Assembly: GCF_009834785.1 (NCBI RefSeq)
Contig: NZ_WUYX01000070.1
Coordinates: forward strand, 179,797 to 243,796
Source of the DNA: Natronorubrum halalkaliphilum
GTDB lineage: Archaea; Halobacteriota; Halobacteria; Halobacteriales; Natrialbaceae
Length of the DNA: 64,000 bases
Direction: 5' to 3'
Shown here: positions 32,656 through 41,001 of the stretch, one piece after another
How positions within the stretch are numbered: position 1 is the first letter of the stretch
How the letters are laid out: every line of letters starts with the position of its first letter
The notes under the pieces: model-generated
The model's database searches: none
What the model was told of the DNA's origin: nothing
What the model saw: the letters and a program-made list of their open reading frames with translations, nothing else
Translations under genes and position numbers: made by a program

Positions 32656-33423
32656 TTACTGATCCGCGGGGCGTTCCGTCGCCCGACGGAGCAGCCCGAG
32701 GAGCGTGTTCGCCTCGCCTTCGGTCAGATCCGCCCGCCCGTAGACGCGCCGGAGCATTCGCATCGTCTTGTCCCGTTTCTCCTCGGGATGGTTGATTTCC
32801 TCGAGCAGGTCCGCCCATTGATCGTACATGCGATCGAGCGTCGGTTCGGCGGCACGAGTCCGCTCGAGGTCGGGAAGCTGCGTCTCGTCGTCCGTCAGCG
32901 TCACCGACTGAAGTTCGTAGAGGGTGATGGTCGCGGCCTGTCCGAGGTTGAGGACGGGGTAGTCGGCGCTTGCCGGAATGGAGCAGATTTCGTCGATACG
33001 GGCGAGTTCCTCGTTAGTCAAGCCGACGCGTTCGCGCCCGAAAACGAGTGCGGTCGGAGCCTCGACGGTCGGCAACCGGTCCGCGAGTTCCGCGGGCGTC
33101 GAGAAGGGGTATCGGACGTGACTTCGGTCGTCCTCGTTGGTGACCGCGGTACAGCCGATCGTGTGGTAGTTCTCGGCGAGGTGATCGAACGACACTTCGG
33201 TCGCGTTCGGGAGGATGTCCTCTCGAGCGTGGCCCGCGAATCCGTACGCTTCGCCGTCGGGATCGAGTTCCGGCGGATCGACGAGCAGGAGGTCTTCGAA
33301 GCCGAAGTTCTTCATTGCGCGAGCGATAGTACCGACGTTGCCCGGTGCCTGTGCGTCGACGACGGCGACCGTCGGTGGGGTCCGGCGGACTGAACTGTCC
33401 CCTTCGGGCAACTCCTCGCTCAT
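32656..33423 (-). CDS. trmJ: tRNA 2'-O-methyltransferase, TrmJ/SpoU family
   Basis: A 255-residue SPOUT-fold RNA methyltransferase. Motif 1 is VVDAQAPGNVGTIARAMKNFG, motif 2 is ALVFGRERVGLTNEEL, motif 3 is IPASADYPVLNLGQAATITLYEL, all in TrmH-family order. The C-terminal ~90 residues form the helical TrmJ extension. It modifies the 2'-OH of tRNA position 32 in archaea (TrmJ). The gene has the origin region on its upstream side. Confidence 0.85.
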   Translation of the reverse strand: MSEELPEGDSSVRRTPPTVAVVDAQAPGNVGTIARAMKNFGFEDLLLVDPPELDPDGEAYGFAGHAREDILPNATEVSFDHLAENYHTIGCTAVTNEDDRSHVRYPFSTPAELADRLPTVEAPTALVFGRERVGLTNEELARIDEICSIPASADYPVLNLGQAATITLYELQSVTLTDDETQLPDLERTRAAEPTLDRMYDQWADLLEEINHPEEKRDKTMRMLRRVYGRADLTEGEANTLLGLLRRATERPADQ

Positions 33424-33659
33424 TGCTCTCTGTCGGATAGAGACTCGAGGAGCGGGTTACCCGTTTCGATTCCGTGATCGGATAGAGTCCGATGGATGCT
33501 CTCACCGGCGACGAGAATCGGTGGAGGTCGACTGAAACGCGTCTGGAGAGTGGCTGAAACGTAGCTTCTCGGGACGGTCCTGAAGCCCTTTGATTAGGCT
33601 GCGGTGTTCGGTCGGCTGTCTCCGCTTTTGGTTTCTTTCTTCTTTCCTATTCTCTTTCT

Positions 33660-33687
33660 CTAGTTCTAGATCTAGAAACTAGTCTAG
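33660..33687. repeat. Cluster of five CTAG tetramers near the origin
   Basis: CTAG occurs at 33660, 33666, 33672, 33679 and 33684, with a sixth at 33790; TTCTAGATCTAGAA (33664-33677) is a perfect palindrome. Only scattered single copies are noticed elsewhere in the window. CTAG is avoided in haloarchaeal genomes and is an m4C methylation target in Haloferax volcanii. Confidence 0.6.
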
Positions 33688-33847
33688 AACGTCTACGGAG
33701 ACGATCTTCTGAACGGCTTCTGAAGTTCGATTCTCCGAACGATCTCTGAGTCGAGTTCGATTCTTGGCTTTGGACTGCGTTTCGAGTCTCTAGCGTTGGA
33801 TGTTGTCGAGACGGACTCAGCTCTCGAGACGAAACAGATATACGAGG

Positions 33848-33875
33848 GGGGACACACCCCCTTCGCGTTTGTAAC
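33848..33875 (-). promoter_or_regulatory. Origin recognition box 1
   Basis: On the minus strand the sequence begins GTTACAAACGCGAAGGGGGT and continues to a CCC end. It has the same plan as the plus-strand boxes: GTTAC, a CGCGA core and a five-G string. The GTTAC end also reads GTAAC on the other strand, where a weaker G-rich copy runs rightward from 33871. Confidence 0.65.
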
Positions 33876-33903
33876 TCCGTTTAGGTGTGGGGGAGGTCTG
33901 AAT

Positions 33904-33930
33904 GGGAACACACCAATGTCGCGGGTGTAA
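33904..33930 (-). promoter_or_regulatory. Origin recognition box 2 (degenerate)
   Basis: On the minus strand it begins TTACACCCGCGACATTGGTG. It matches the box consensus at TTACA/C, CCGCGAC and GGTGTG, but the G-string is interrupted. Orientation is the same as box 1. Confidence 0.5.
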
Positions 33931-34000
33931 AACCAGGCCGATAACGGACCGAAAATGCCTAAATCCAGGGATTGGCCTGACCCCCACCCACCCGTTCGGC

Positions 34001-34029
34001 GTTACATCCGCGACGGGGGTGTGTGTCCC
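34001..34029 (+). promoter_or_regulatory. Origin recognition box 3
   Basis: GTTACATCCGCGACGGGGGT followed by GTGTGTCCC. The first 20 bases are identical to box 4. A weaker G-rich copy reads leftward from the same GTTAC/GTAAC (34005 to about 33979), the mirror of the arrangement at box 1. Confidence 0.7.
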
Positions 34030-34228
34030 GAACAGCGAGTAGATGGACAACACGTCGCCATCCAGACAGTTTCCCGAGGTCGGAATTTCGGCGTCCTCGG
34101 CGTTTCTTCGGATAGCATCTCGGATCATGCTCGAGTCCGGGTGTCTCGTTTTCTCCTGTTCGTGAGCACTCGTTCCCGATAGCCTCACGGACGGTTCCGC
34201 CAGCAGTGTCGCCGGTCACTCTCGACGC

Positions 34229-34256
34229 GTTACATCCGCGACGGGGGTGGGGGTGT
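34229..34256 (+). promoter_or_regulatory. Origin recognition box 4
   Basis: GTTACATCCGCGACGGGGGT followed by GGGGGTGT. It is the copy closest to orc1/cdc6, 180 bases before its start codon, and may also let the initiator regulate its own gene. Confidence 0.7.
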
Positions 34257-34435
34257 TTCGCACGCCGAACGTAGTGACTTCGAGTCGCCGGTTAGAAACG
34301 CGAGGTCGGCGATACACCATACTCTCGTCACACGGACGTATTTCCGCATCACCGGGGGCGAAGACGGTTCATTTACATACGCGAGCAAACTCCATACCTT
34401 TATTTCAATTCAGCTGAAAAGCTCCCGATACTGCA

Positions 34436-35674
34436 ATGTCCGCCAACGACGATCGTGATCCACTCTTTCGGTACGACGATCCGGTCTTTGCCGACGAGCG
34501 GTTGCTCGAGATCACGCACCTTCCCGGGCCGGACCGGATCGTCGGCCGAGACGAGCAGATGCAGCGGGTTGCGGACGCCCTGAACCCGGCTATTTTCGGG
34601 AGCGAACCCAACCATCTGTTCATCTTCGGGAAGACCGGAACCGGCAAATCACTCATCTCGCGGTCGGTGACCCAGCGGGTTATCTCGGAAGCCCAGCGCG
34701 ACGATATCACCGTCAAGTACGCGTTCATCGACTGCGGCGAACAGAACACCGAAGCATCGATCATCAAGACGATCGCTCAACTCGTCAACACCCCCGATCA
34801 GAGCGGCGTCACCGTCCCCGATCGGGGTCTCGGAACCGGCGACTACTACAAGCGACTCTGGCAGGCCGTCGATCACTGCACCGATGTGACGATCGTCATC
34901 TTAGACGAGATCGACATGCTCGAGGACGACGAGGTCCTCCGGAAGCTCTCTCGGGCCGGCGAGAACCGTCGCATCTCGGACTCGAGTATCGGCATCATCG
35001 GCATCTCGAACAAGATCGACTTTCCGGATCATCTCTCCGAGCGCGTCAAGTCGAGTCTCTCCCGGGACGAACTCGTCTTCTCGCCGTACGACGCCAATCA
35101 GCTCGTAGAAATCCTCGAAAAACGTCGCGACGCGTTCCACGACGGGGTCCTTTCTGACGACGTTATCCCGCTTACCGCAGCGCTTGCGGCTCAGGAACAC
35201 GGCGATGCCCGCAAGGCGATCGACATTCTCCGGAACGCCGGCCGTATCGCGAAGAAACAGAACGCGACGCGAGTCACTGCAGATCACGTCCGCGACGCCA
35301 AGGAGAAGACCGAAGCCGACCGATTCAACGAACTGATCGAGGGCTCCCCCCAGCAGGCCAAGGCGATCCTCTATTCGCTGACGCTCCTGACGGAAAACAG
35401 TACGGAAAAGGAGTTCCCGACGAAGATTATCTACAACCAGTACAAGGAAGTTGCCCGGCAGCTCGATTTCGACGTCCTTTCGGAGCGACGAGTCCAGGAG
35501 ATCCTTCAGGAACAGAACTTCCTCAACGTCATCCAGTCCGAGCGCGAGGGTCGCGGGCGCGGACGCGGTGCCCACGCCAAACACCGCTTGCTCGAGAACC
35601 CCTCGATCGTCAAGAAAGTGCTGCTGCGGGATTCACGTCTGGCGGTGCTCGAAGACGGCGATGGGGACGAGTAA
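34436..35674 (+). CDS. orc1: Orc1/Cdc6 replication initiator
   Basis: A 412-residue AAA+ initiator that binds origin recognition boxes and loads the MCM helicase. Walker A is FGKTGTGKS near residue 65 and Walker B is VILDEIDML near 155, with sensor 1 in IGIIGISNK and sensor 2 in HGDARKAIDILR. The C-terminal winged helix (FPTKIIYNQYKEVARQLDFDVLSERRVQEIL) is complete, ending with a basic Gly/Arg segment (GRGRGRGAHAKHRLL). The upstream TTTATTTCAATT at 34399 is a good promoter candidate. Haloarchaea carry several paralogs; which orc number this is cannot be told from the window. Confidence 0.93.
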   Translation: MSANDDRDPLFRYDDPVFADERLLEITHLPGPDRIVGRDEQMQRVADALNPAIFGSEPNHLFIFGKTGTGKSLISRSVTQRVISEAQRDDITVKYAFIDCGEQNTEASIIKTIAQLVNTPDQSGVTVPDRGLGTGDYYKRLWQAVDHCTDVTIVILDEIDMLEDDEVLRKLSRAGENRRISDSSIGIIGISNKIDFPDHLSERVKSSLSRDELVFSPYDANQLVEILEKRRDAFHDGVLSDDVIPLTAALAAQEHGDARKAIDILRNAGRIAKKQNATRVTADHVRDAKEKTEADRFNELIEGSPQQAKAILYSLTLLTENSTEKEFPTKIIYNQYKEVARQLDFDVLSERRVQEILQEQNFLNVIQSEREGRGRGRGAHAKHRLLENPSIVKKVLLRDSRLAVLEDGDGDE

Positions 35675-35729
35675 GAAGGGATCACTGGTAGTTCGACACT
35701 GGTTCGTCGCTCTCGTTTTGTGCGTTCTA

Positions 35730-35779
35730 CTGACCGTTCCGCTGTCCGTTTCTGCTGACCGTTCCGCTATCCGTTTCTG
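35730..35779. repeat. Tandem 25-base direct repeat
   Basis: Two adjacent 25-base copies beginning CTGACCGTTCCGCT and ending CCGTTTCTG (35730-35754 and 35755-35779) differ by one base. They lie between orc1/cdc6 and folP, in a non-coding interval of 211 bases. Recent replication slippage is likely. Confidence 0.85.
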
Positions 35780-35885
35780 CTCGGCCACAATCTCCCGGTT
35801 CGGGCCGGTAAACCGCCGAGCTGATCACGTCGTCCTATTCTGCCAGAACCGGGGGTCATTTCCGTCTCCTCTCCTCAGACCGGAT

Positions 35886-37076
35886 ATGAACAACGTCGAC
35901 GCGGCGGGGCTACAGATCGGTGACGACCATCCACCCCGGATCATGGGCGTGTTGAACGTCAGCGAGGAGTCGCCCTACGATCCGAGCGTCTACGACGACC
36001 CGGGCGAGGCGGCCCAGTACGTCGACGAGGAGCTTATCGGCGAAGGCGCCGATATCGTGGATATCGGCCTCGAGTCGGCGAATAAACGCTTCGACGTTCT
36101 CTCGGCCGAAGAAGAACTCGATCGACTCCACGTGGCTCTCGACACGATCGAGAGCGTCTCCGGGGACGTGATCTTCTCGATCGAAACCCGGTACGCCGAG
36201 GTGGCCGACGAGGCGCTGTCGCAGGGGTTCGATATGGTCAACGATATCGCCGGATTCGCCGATCCGGAGATGCCGACCGTCTGCGAGGCACACGACGTCG
36301 CCGTCGCGAAGATGGCCAGCCCACCGGACCTCGAGCGGCCGGGTGCCGTCGAGGAAACTGACTGGAGCAGCAGAAAGTCGCCGGCGTGGGCCGCCCAGGC
36401 GGAGTACGTCGATCAGGTTTACGAGGCGCTCAAGCAGAACGGAGTAACCGACAAGACGATTCTCGACCCCGCCTTCGGCGGCTGGAGTGAGGCCCAGACT
36501 CTCGAAGACGACCGCGAGACGTTCCGCCGACTGCGCGAGTTCCGCGCGCTCGGCCAGCCGATGCTGGTCTCGATCAACCGGAAAAACTTCCTCGGTGAGA
36601 TCGCGGACCGCGAGACCGAGGACCGACTGCCGGTGAGCCTCGCTGCGACGTCGATGGCCGTCGAACGCGGTGCACACGTGATCCGAACCCACGACGTCGC
36701 GGAAACTCGCGACGCGGCGCTGATCGGGAAGGCGTTTACCGAGCGCTCACGCGTGGCCGACGACCGGTTCACGGTCACGCGGCTGGATATTCATTCGAGT
36801 CGCGATCTCCGGGCACACCTCACGGAGCGCGGAATCGATCCCGCGATCGCCGACGATTGGGACGTCCAGGTCGTCCAGATCGAGGGACTCGACGAAAGCG
36901 AGCGAAGCCGGTTGGAATCGGCGTTCTCCGACGCTGCCGTCACTGTGTCTAATGGGAACAATAGACACACAATACTCATGGGTTCGACAGCTGCCATTTC
37001 CGACGTGTCACGCCGTCTTCTCGAGGGAGACGACGATCTGGCCGTCCTCGGCGACTCCCTGCGGGAAATACTGTAG
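35886..37076 (+). CDS. folP: Dihydropteroate synthase
   Basis: A 396-residue enzyme that joins a pterin diphosphate to p-aminobenzoate (or the archaeal equivalent) in folate synthesis. The DHPS core starts at PRIMGVLNVSEESPYDP (usual MGVLNVTPDSF) and continues with GADIVDIGLESAN, VIFSIETRYAEVADEALSQGFDMVNDIAG, ILDPAFGGWSEA and the RAAHVIRTHDV-like segment ERGAHVIRTHDVAETRDA. About 120 extra C-terminal residues (LDIHSSRDLRAHLTERGIDPA) are not part of bacterial DHPS. SVESAN-type replacement of the canonical GGEST is an odd feature. The start ATG at 35886 was chosen by family; mptE follows on the same strand. Confidence 0.8.
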   Translation: MNNVDAAGLQIGDDHPPRIMGVLNVSEESPYDPSVYDDPGEAAQYVDEELIGEGADIVDIGLESANKRFDVLSAEEELDRLHVALDTIESVSGDVIFSIETRYAEVADEALSQGFDMVNDIAGFADPEMPTVCEAHDVAVAKMASPPDLERPGAVEETDWSSRKSPAWAAQAEYVDQVYEALKQNGVTDKTILDPAFGGWSEAQTLEDDRETFRRLREFRALGQPMLVSINRKNFLGEIADRETEDRLPVSLAATSMAVERGAHVIRTHDVAETRDAALIGKAFTERSRVADDRFTVTRLDIHSSRDLRAHLTERGIDPAIADDWDVQVVQIEGLDESERSRLESAFSDAAVTVSNGNNRHTILMGSTAAISDVSRRLLEGDDDLAVLGDSLREIL

Positions 37077-37120
37077 TAAGAGAAAGCTTATGCCGGAGGC
37101 TTCGAAAGGAGGGAGTGGAC

Positions 37121-37166
37121 GCCGGGCGGCCTCCCGGGTAGGGGTACTTTGGAGGCGACCCCCGGC
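37121..37166 (+). other. Strong GC-rich stem-loop, possible structured RNA
   Basis: GCCGGG (37121) pairs with CCCGGC (37160), and inside it GCCTCC with GGAGGC, closing a ~16-base loop. A second hairpin with arms AACAC and GTGTT follows at 37170-37192. An AAGCTTATG element at 37085 lies about 30 bases upstream and could be a promoter. The function, terminator or small RNA, is undecided. Confidence 0.4.
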
Positions 37167-37366
37167 CCACAACACGGATTATTGTGCGGTGTTACGCCGA
37201 CAAGTGACGACTGTTTCGATCGGCGACTGGCTCGACCGTGAGTTCAATTAGAAAAGGCGACGCTGTCGAGCCTGACCACCCGTCTCGTCGGCTCTGATCG
37301 CAGAACGCTTCGGTAGCAACGACGGCAAGTCAGAACTCCCAAACGGTTCCGCCTCCGATCACGACC

Positions 37367-38065
37367 ATGGAGTTCGACGACTGGGAGCCGGTTTACGAGG
37401 CGATCCTTCGGGACTTTGGGTACGATCGGGCCGGCGACGAACGGGCACGCGATGTGCTCGGATCCCTGACCGACGGATTCGACTTCGAGCGACTCTCCGG
37501 CGCTCGAGAGGCGACCGTCGCCATCGCGGGTGCCGGACCCTCGCTCGAGTCCGACGCCGATCTCGAGCGAGCGCGGGAGGCCGACGTCGTCTTCGCAGCC
37601 TCGACGGCCGCGGATACGCTCGCAGCCCACGGCATCGAGGTCGACTGCATGGTGACGGATCTCGACAAGAATCCCGAAACGGTTCGCCGGCTGACCAAGC
37701 AGGGCGTTCCGGTCGCGGTCCACGCCCACGGCGACAACATCCCGGCGGTTCGCGACGTGGTTCCCGACTGCGTCGACGACGCCGTGTTGCCGACGACGCA
37801 GGCCGAACCGCAGGGTCCCGTTCGGAACGTCGGCGGCTTCACCGACGGCGACCGAGCGGCGTTCCTGGCCGATCACCTCGGCGCTTCTCGGCTCGTCTTC
37901 GTCGGCTGGGATTTCGACGATTCGACCGTCGAACCGACGAAAGCACGGAAACTCGAGTGGGCCGAACGCCTCCTCTACTGGCTCGAGTCGCGTCGAACCG
38001 AGCGGTTCGGCGTGTTAGACGGCCGACGAGAGTCGATCGAGACGCAGGATCTCCCGCTCGAGTGA
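37367..38065 (+). CDS. 6-hydroxymethyl-7,8-dihydropterin pyrophosphokinase, MptE type
   Basis: A 232-residue archaeal pterin kinase of the COG1634/DUF115 family, supplying the diphosphate substrate of dihydropteroate synthase. Family segments: ATVAIAGAGPSLESDADL (nucleotide-like Gly motif), DVVFAASTAADTLAAHGIEVDCMVTDLD, PVAVHAHGDNIPAV and RLVFVGWDFDDSTVEPTKARKLEWAERLL. It follows folP by 290 bases on the same strand, so both folate steps are neighbours. The N-terminus MEFDDWEPVYEAILRDFGY is typical. Confidence 0.87.
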   Translation: MEFDDWEPVYEAILRDFGYDRAGDERARDVLGSLTDGFDFERLSGAREATVAIAGAGPSLESDADLERAREADVVFAASTAADTLAAHGIEVDCMVTDLDKNPETVRRLTKQGVPVAVHAHGDNIPAVRDVVPDCVDDAVLPTTQAEPQGPVRNVGGFTDGDRAAFLADHLGASRLVFVGWDFDDSTVEPTKARKLEWAERLLYWLESRRTERFGVLDGRRESIETQDLPLE

Positions 38066-38159
38066 CCGCGACCGCTCGCTGGAACGATTTTCCGCGCGAG
38101 TTACGGATCATCAGTTTCCGTGACGAAACGCTCTCCCGTGTCGGTCAGGCCGGTTGGCA

Positions 38160-38257
38160 CCAACTCAACCTCAACACCTACTCTCAACCCCAACCTCGAT
38201 CTCAACCCCAAACTCAACTCTCAACCTCAACTCCTACTCTCAACCCCAATCTCAATC
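38160..38257. repeat. CTCAACC-type low-complexity repeat
   Basis: About 98 bases of CTCAAC/CTCAACC units with variants CTCGAT and CTACT. It lies between two convergent genes (mptE and a zinc-ribbon gene) and ends at the latter's stop codon. No spacers of constant length, so it is not CRISPR. Confidence 0.85.
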
Positions 38258-38452
38258 GATTCGATACGTGACAACGTCGTCTTGTCCGCACGTCGGACAG
38301 TTCGGCGCGTTCGACTCGAGGGTCGTTCCACAGCGGCGACACTCGTCGATGATCGTCTGTCCGTCGCTCCGAAGCAAGACGGTCTCGACTACTTTTCGAA
38401 CTCTCGACCTCGAGTGCGTCGATCCACGGGTAGAGTGGCGCTGACTTGCCAT
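38252..38452 (-). CDS. Small zinc-ribbon protein
   Basis: A 66-residue basic protein: an N-terminal Ser/Arg-rich part (MASQRHSTRGSTHSRSRVRK) followed by a zinc ribbon with Cys pairs CRRCG and CPTCG and ending DDVVTYRID. The motif supports translation. The role is unknown. Its stop codon touches the CTCAAC repeat. Confidence 0.55.
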   Translation of the reverse strand: MASQRHSTRGSTHSRSRVRKVVETVLLRSDGQTIIDECRRCGTTLESNAPNCPTCGQDDVVTYRID

Positions 38453-38566
38453 ACACGCCTAGCCGATCATATCGTGTATCGTTATTGTCTTCTTACCGTG
38501 AATGACACGAAAATCGATGATTCAGCGAGACCGACACCGCTGCCGAGACGACAGTAATGGAGCCAT

Positions 38567-39577
38567 TTACGGCCGAGATTCGTACTCGAGTGGGGTCTTG
38601 CCGACTCGAACGATCGCCCCCGTTCGCTGGAGCCGTCGGCAGTGGGCTGCCGCCTCGCCGGCGCCGAATTTGGCGTGGATCCCCTCAAGGTCACCGAACA
38701 GGTCTACGGCGAGTTTCCAGGGTGTCGCTGGGACAACATCGCCCTCGCTTTCGTCGCGTTCGAGACGAGCGAGAACGCGCCGGGATCGCGCTCGATGGTG
38801 GTCCCGAATCGCCGTCGTCCGGCCGTCGGAGATCTCCGTCCCGTGGCCGGGGAGCAAGTGCTTGGACCGATCCTCGAATTTCTCGAGTCGCTCGAGCGTC
38901 TCGAAGTAGTCCGAGAGCGGATCGGCATCGGCCGTCCCGAAATCCGCCGCCTCCTCCGATCCGGTCGCTTTCGTCCCGCTGTCGATGGCGAGCGTTCGCG
39001 TATCACTGCCGCCGACGTTCGGCGTGTACGTCGGCAGGACGGCATCGCCGACGAGCACGAACTCCTCGCCGGCGAAGGCCGTGTGGCCGAGCGTGTGACC
39101 CGGCGTCGGGACCGCCTCGAGTCCGGCGATAGTGTCTCCCTCTTCGAGTCGTTCGACCGGTATCGACTCGGGCATCGGCGAGACGGAATCGCCCTCGATA
39201 ATATCTTCGACGATCTCGGCCGGAACGCCCCAGCGGCGCATCGTCTCTCGATCGCGCTCGAGACGCCGCTCGCGTTCGCTTCCGTACGCGGCGACGAGCG
39301 GCGCGTCCGCTTCTCCCATCGCCAGCGTCGCGTCGGCAGCCTCGGCGAGTCGCGGTGCGAGTCCGGCGTGATCGACGTGCCAGTGGCTGACGAGGACGTA
39401 CTCGAGGTCGGGAAGCGAGACACCGGCACGCTCGAGGCCCTCCCGAAGATCGGTCCAGGCGCGGTCGGTCGGCGGTCCGGGGTCGACGACGAGACGGTCG
39501 TCAACGAGATACGCGCTGTTTTTCCCCTCCGGGGTCCCGCTGCCGATCCCGATTCGGTCGATCCTGTCGGCACTCAT
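38567..39577 (-). CDS. MBL-fold metallo-hydrolase
   Basis: A 336-residue metallo-beta-lactamase-fold enzyme. The metal site is seen as SHWHVDHAG (HxHxDH) near residue 65, a second His in PTPGHTLGHTAF, Asp in LVGDAVLP and a late His in LLPGHGTEI. The C-terminal ~90 residues (HHRARSRRVLARLERD) look like a helical, winged-type extension similar to LACTB2-like hydrolases. The substrate is unknown. It is convergent with nothing nearby and lies 79 bases before the cetZ stop, both on the minus strand. Confidence 0.82.
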   Translation of the reverse strand: MSADRIDRIGIGSGTPEGKNSAYLVDDRLVVDPGPPTDRAWTDLREGLERAGVSLPDLEYVLVSHWHVDHAGLAPRLAEAADATLAMGEADAPLVAAYGSERERRLERDRETMRRWGVPAEIVEDIIEGDSVSPMPESIPVERLEEGDTIAGLEAVPTPGHTLGHTAFAGEEFVLVGDAVLPTYTPNVGGSDTRTLAIDSGTKATGSEEAADFGTADADPLSDYFETLERLEKFEDRSKHLLPGHGTEISDGRTTAIRDHHRARSRRVLARLERDESEGDVVPATPWKLAVDLFGDLEGIHAKFGAGEAAAHCRRLQRTGAIVRVGKTPLEYESRP

Positions 39578-39656
39578 ACGGTACGGGTCGATCTCGAGGT
39601 TCGTTACAGCGACGATTCGAACGTGAATCGATCCGGGACGAGAATTAAAACTATAA

Positions 39657-40823
39657 TTAAAATAGCGCGTCGAGTTCGCCGCCCGTATCGACGAGCGAGG
39701 CGAATTCGTCCTGGGCGTTTGCTTTGACCTGCTCGGTCGTCTCCTTGGCTTCGGTTGCGACCTGCTGGAGCTGGTCGATCCGCGGGACGTCCGTCACGCC
39801 CGAGAGGAGCACGATCGCGCCGGTCTCGTCACCGTCCGGGATCGGATAATCGCCGCCGCGGATCTCCATACTTCCCGTCTCGTCCTCGAGCCACTGGCGG
39901 CCGCGTTCGACGCCCTTGCGACTCAGATGCTCGGACGGCCCGGTTGCGACGACGAGACCGCGATCGGCGCTTCCGACGTCACACGGAAGGGTGAGTCGCC
40001 CCAGCGTTGCCTTGCGGACGAGGCTCGTCATTCGGTTGGTCGCGCTCCCTTCCTCGAAGCCGTCGTCGTCTCCGGTGAGAGACGAGAGGAGTCCGCCGCT
40101 GTTCGTCTCGACGGTCTCGCTCGCGTAGCCGATCGTCGAGATGCCGCCGCTCGAGAGCGTGTTGATGATTTCGGAGGAGTCGACGACGCTTTCGGCGACG
40201 TCGTCGCCGTGGCTGACCTCCCCGGCGGCGAAGAGCAGTCCGAACCGTTCGACGATCTCGCGGTTGATCCGGTCGTACCCTCCTTCGACGGACTCGCCGG
40301 CGCTGCGCCAGACGTCGTTGTCGAAGACGAGCAGGTTGTCGACCTCGCGGACGAACGTCCGGAACGACCGAGCCGCGTTGAGCGTGTAGATTCCGCCCTC
40401 GTCCGTCGCCGGGAGGAGGCCGAGCCCGTAGACGGGCTGGGTGTAGATCCGTCTGAGGTGCTTTGCGAGGACCGGCGCGCCGCCGGAGCCGGTCCCGCCG
40501 CCCATGCCGGCGACGACCAGGAACGCGTCGATCTCGTGGGTCGGAATCCGATCGATGGCGTGTTGTACCTCGTCGACGTCGGCCTCGGCGATCTCGGCGC
40601 CGAGTTCGTTGTCGGCACCGACGCCGTGACCGTTCACGCGCGCCTGTCCGATCAGAACGCGATTCTCCCGTGGAACGTGCTCGAGTCCCTGCAGGTCCGT
40701 CGTTGCGGTGTTGACCGCGATCGCGCTCTCGACGAAGCCCCCGTCGATCGCGCCGTCGTACGTCAAGAACTGGTCGACTACCTTCCCGCCTGCCTGCCCG
40801 AAACCGATGAGTGCAAGTTTCAT
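39657..40823 (-). CDS. cetZ: CetZ tubulin-like protein
   Basis: A 388-residue GTPase of the tubulin/FtsZ superfamily, in the archaeal CetZ group that controls cell shape. The N-terminus MKLALIGFGQAGGKVVDQF and the tubulin signature GMGGGTGSGGAPVLAKHL (T4 loop) are typical. VNTATTDLQGL and AARSFRTFVREVDNLLVFDND are further family blocks. The C-terminal ~50 residues are charged (EATEVKANAQDEF-like) as in CetZ. CetZ1 of Haloferax is needed for rod-shaped motile cells; which CetZ this is cannot be decided here. Confidence 0.9.
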   Translation of the reverse strand: MKLALIGFGQAGGKVVDQFLTYDGAIDGGFVESAIAVNTATTDLQGLEHVPRENRVLIGQARVNGHGVGADNELGAEIAEADVDEVQHAIDRIPTHEIDAFLVVAGMGGGTGSGGAPVLAKHLRRIYTQPVYGLGLLPATDEGGIYTLNAARSFRTFVREVDNLLVFDNDVWRSAGESVEGGYDRINREIVERFGLLFAAGEVSHGDDVAESVVDSSEIINTLSSGGISTIGYASETVETNSGGLLSSLTGDDDGFEEGSATNRMTSLVRKATLGRLTLPCDVGSADRGLVVATGPSEHLSRKGVERGRQWLEDETGSMEIRGGDYPIPDGDETGAIVLLSGVTDVPRIDQLQQVATEAKETTEQVKANAQDEFASLVDTGGELDALF

Positions 40824-41001
40824 AGCTATCTCTCGTGGCCGTCCCCCGTCACGAACGCCCGATCCGTGGCTCGCGGTCGGTTCGCCGGGTGGGGAACGGG
40901 TTCCACGTGCAGTTCAAACGCCACAACTGGATATTGTTATGACACCCATACACTGGTGAAAAAGAAGGTCAGGAACTCATTATATTCTACTTTCTACGAT
41001 A

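Larger units (their letters stand above)
33424..34435. other. Probable replication origin next to orc1/cdc6
   Basis: About 1 kb without a gene, directly upstream of orc1/cdc6. It contains at least four copies of a motif of the type GTTACATCCGCGACGGGGGT followed by a GT/C-rich tail, two on the minus strand (33848-33875, 33904-33930) and two on the plus strand (34001-34029, 34229-34256). This inverted arrangement, the terminal G-string and the adjacent initiator gene match haloarchaeal origins, whose origin recognition boxes have a G-string end. A pyrimidine-rich, AT-rich tract with several CTAG tetramers lies at 33590-33690. Which sequence unwinds is not determined. Confidence 0.75.

Noticed and set aside
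37091..37252. A 53-codon frame starting at the AAGCTTATG element
   Set aside because: Basic Arg-rich composition, atypical codon use and strong hairpins inside make an RNA structure more likely.
38160..38257. CTCAAC repeats as a CRISPR array
   Set aside because: Units are short and contiguous, with no spacers and no cas genes nearby.
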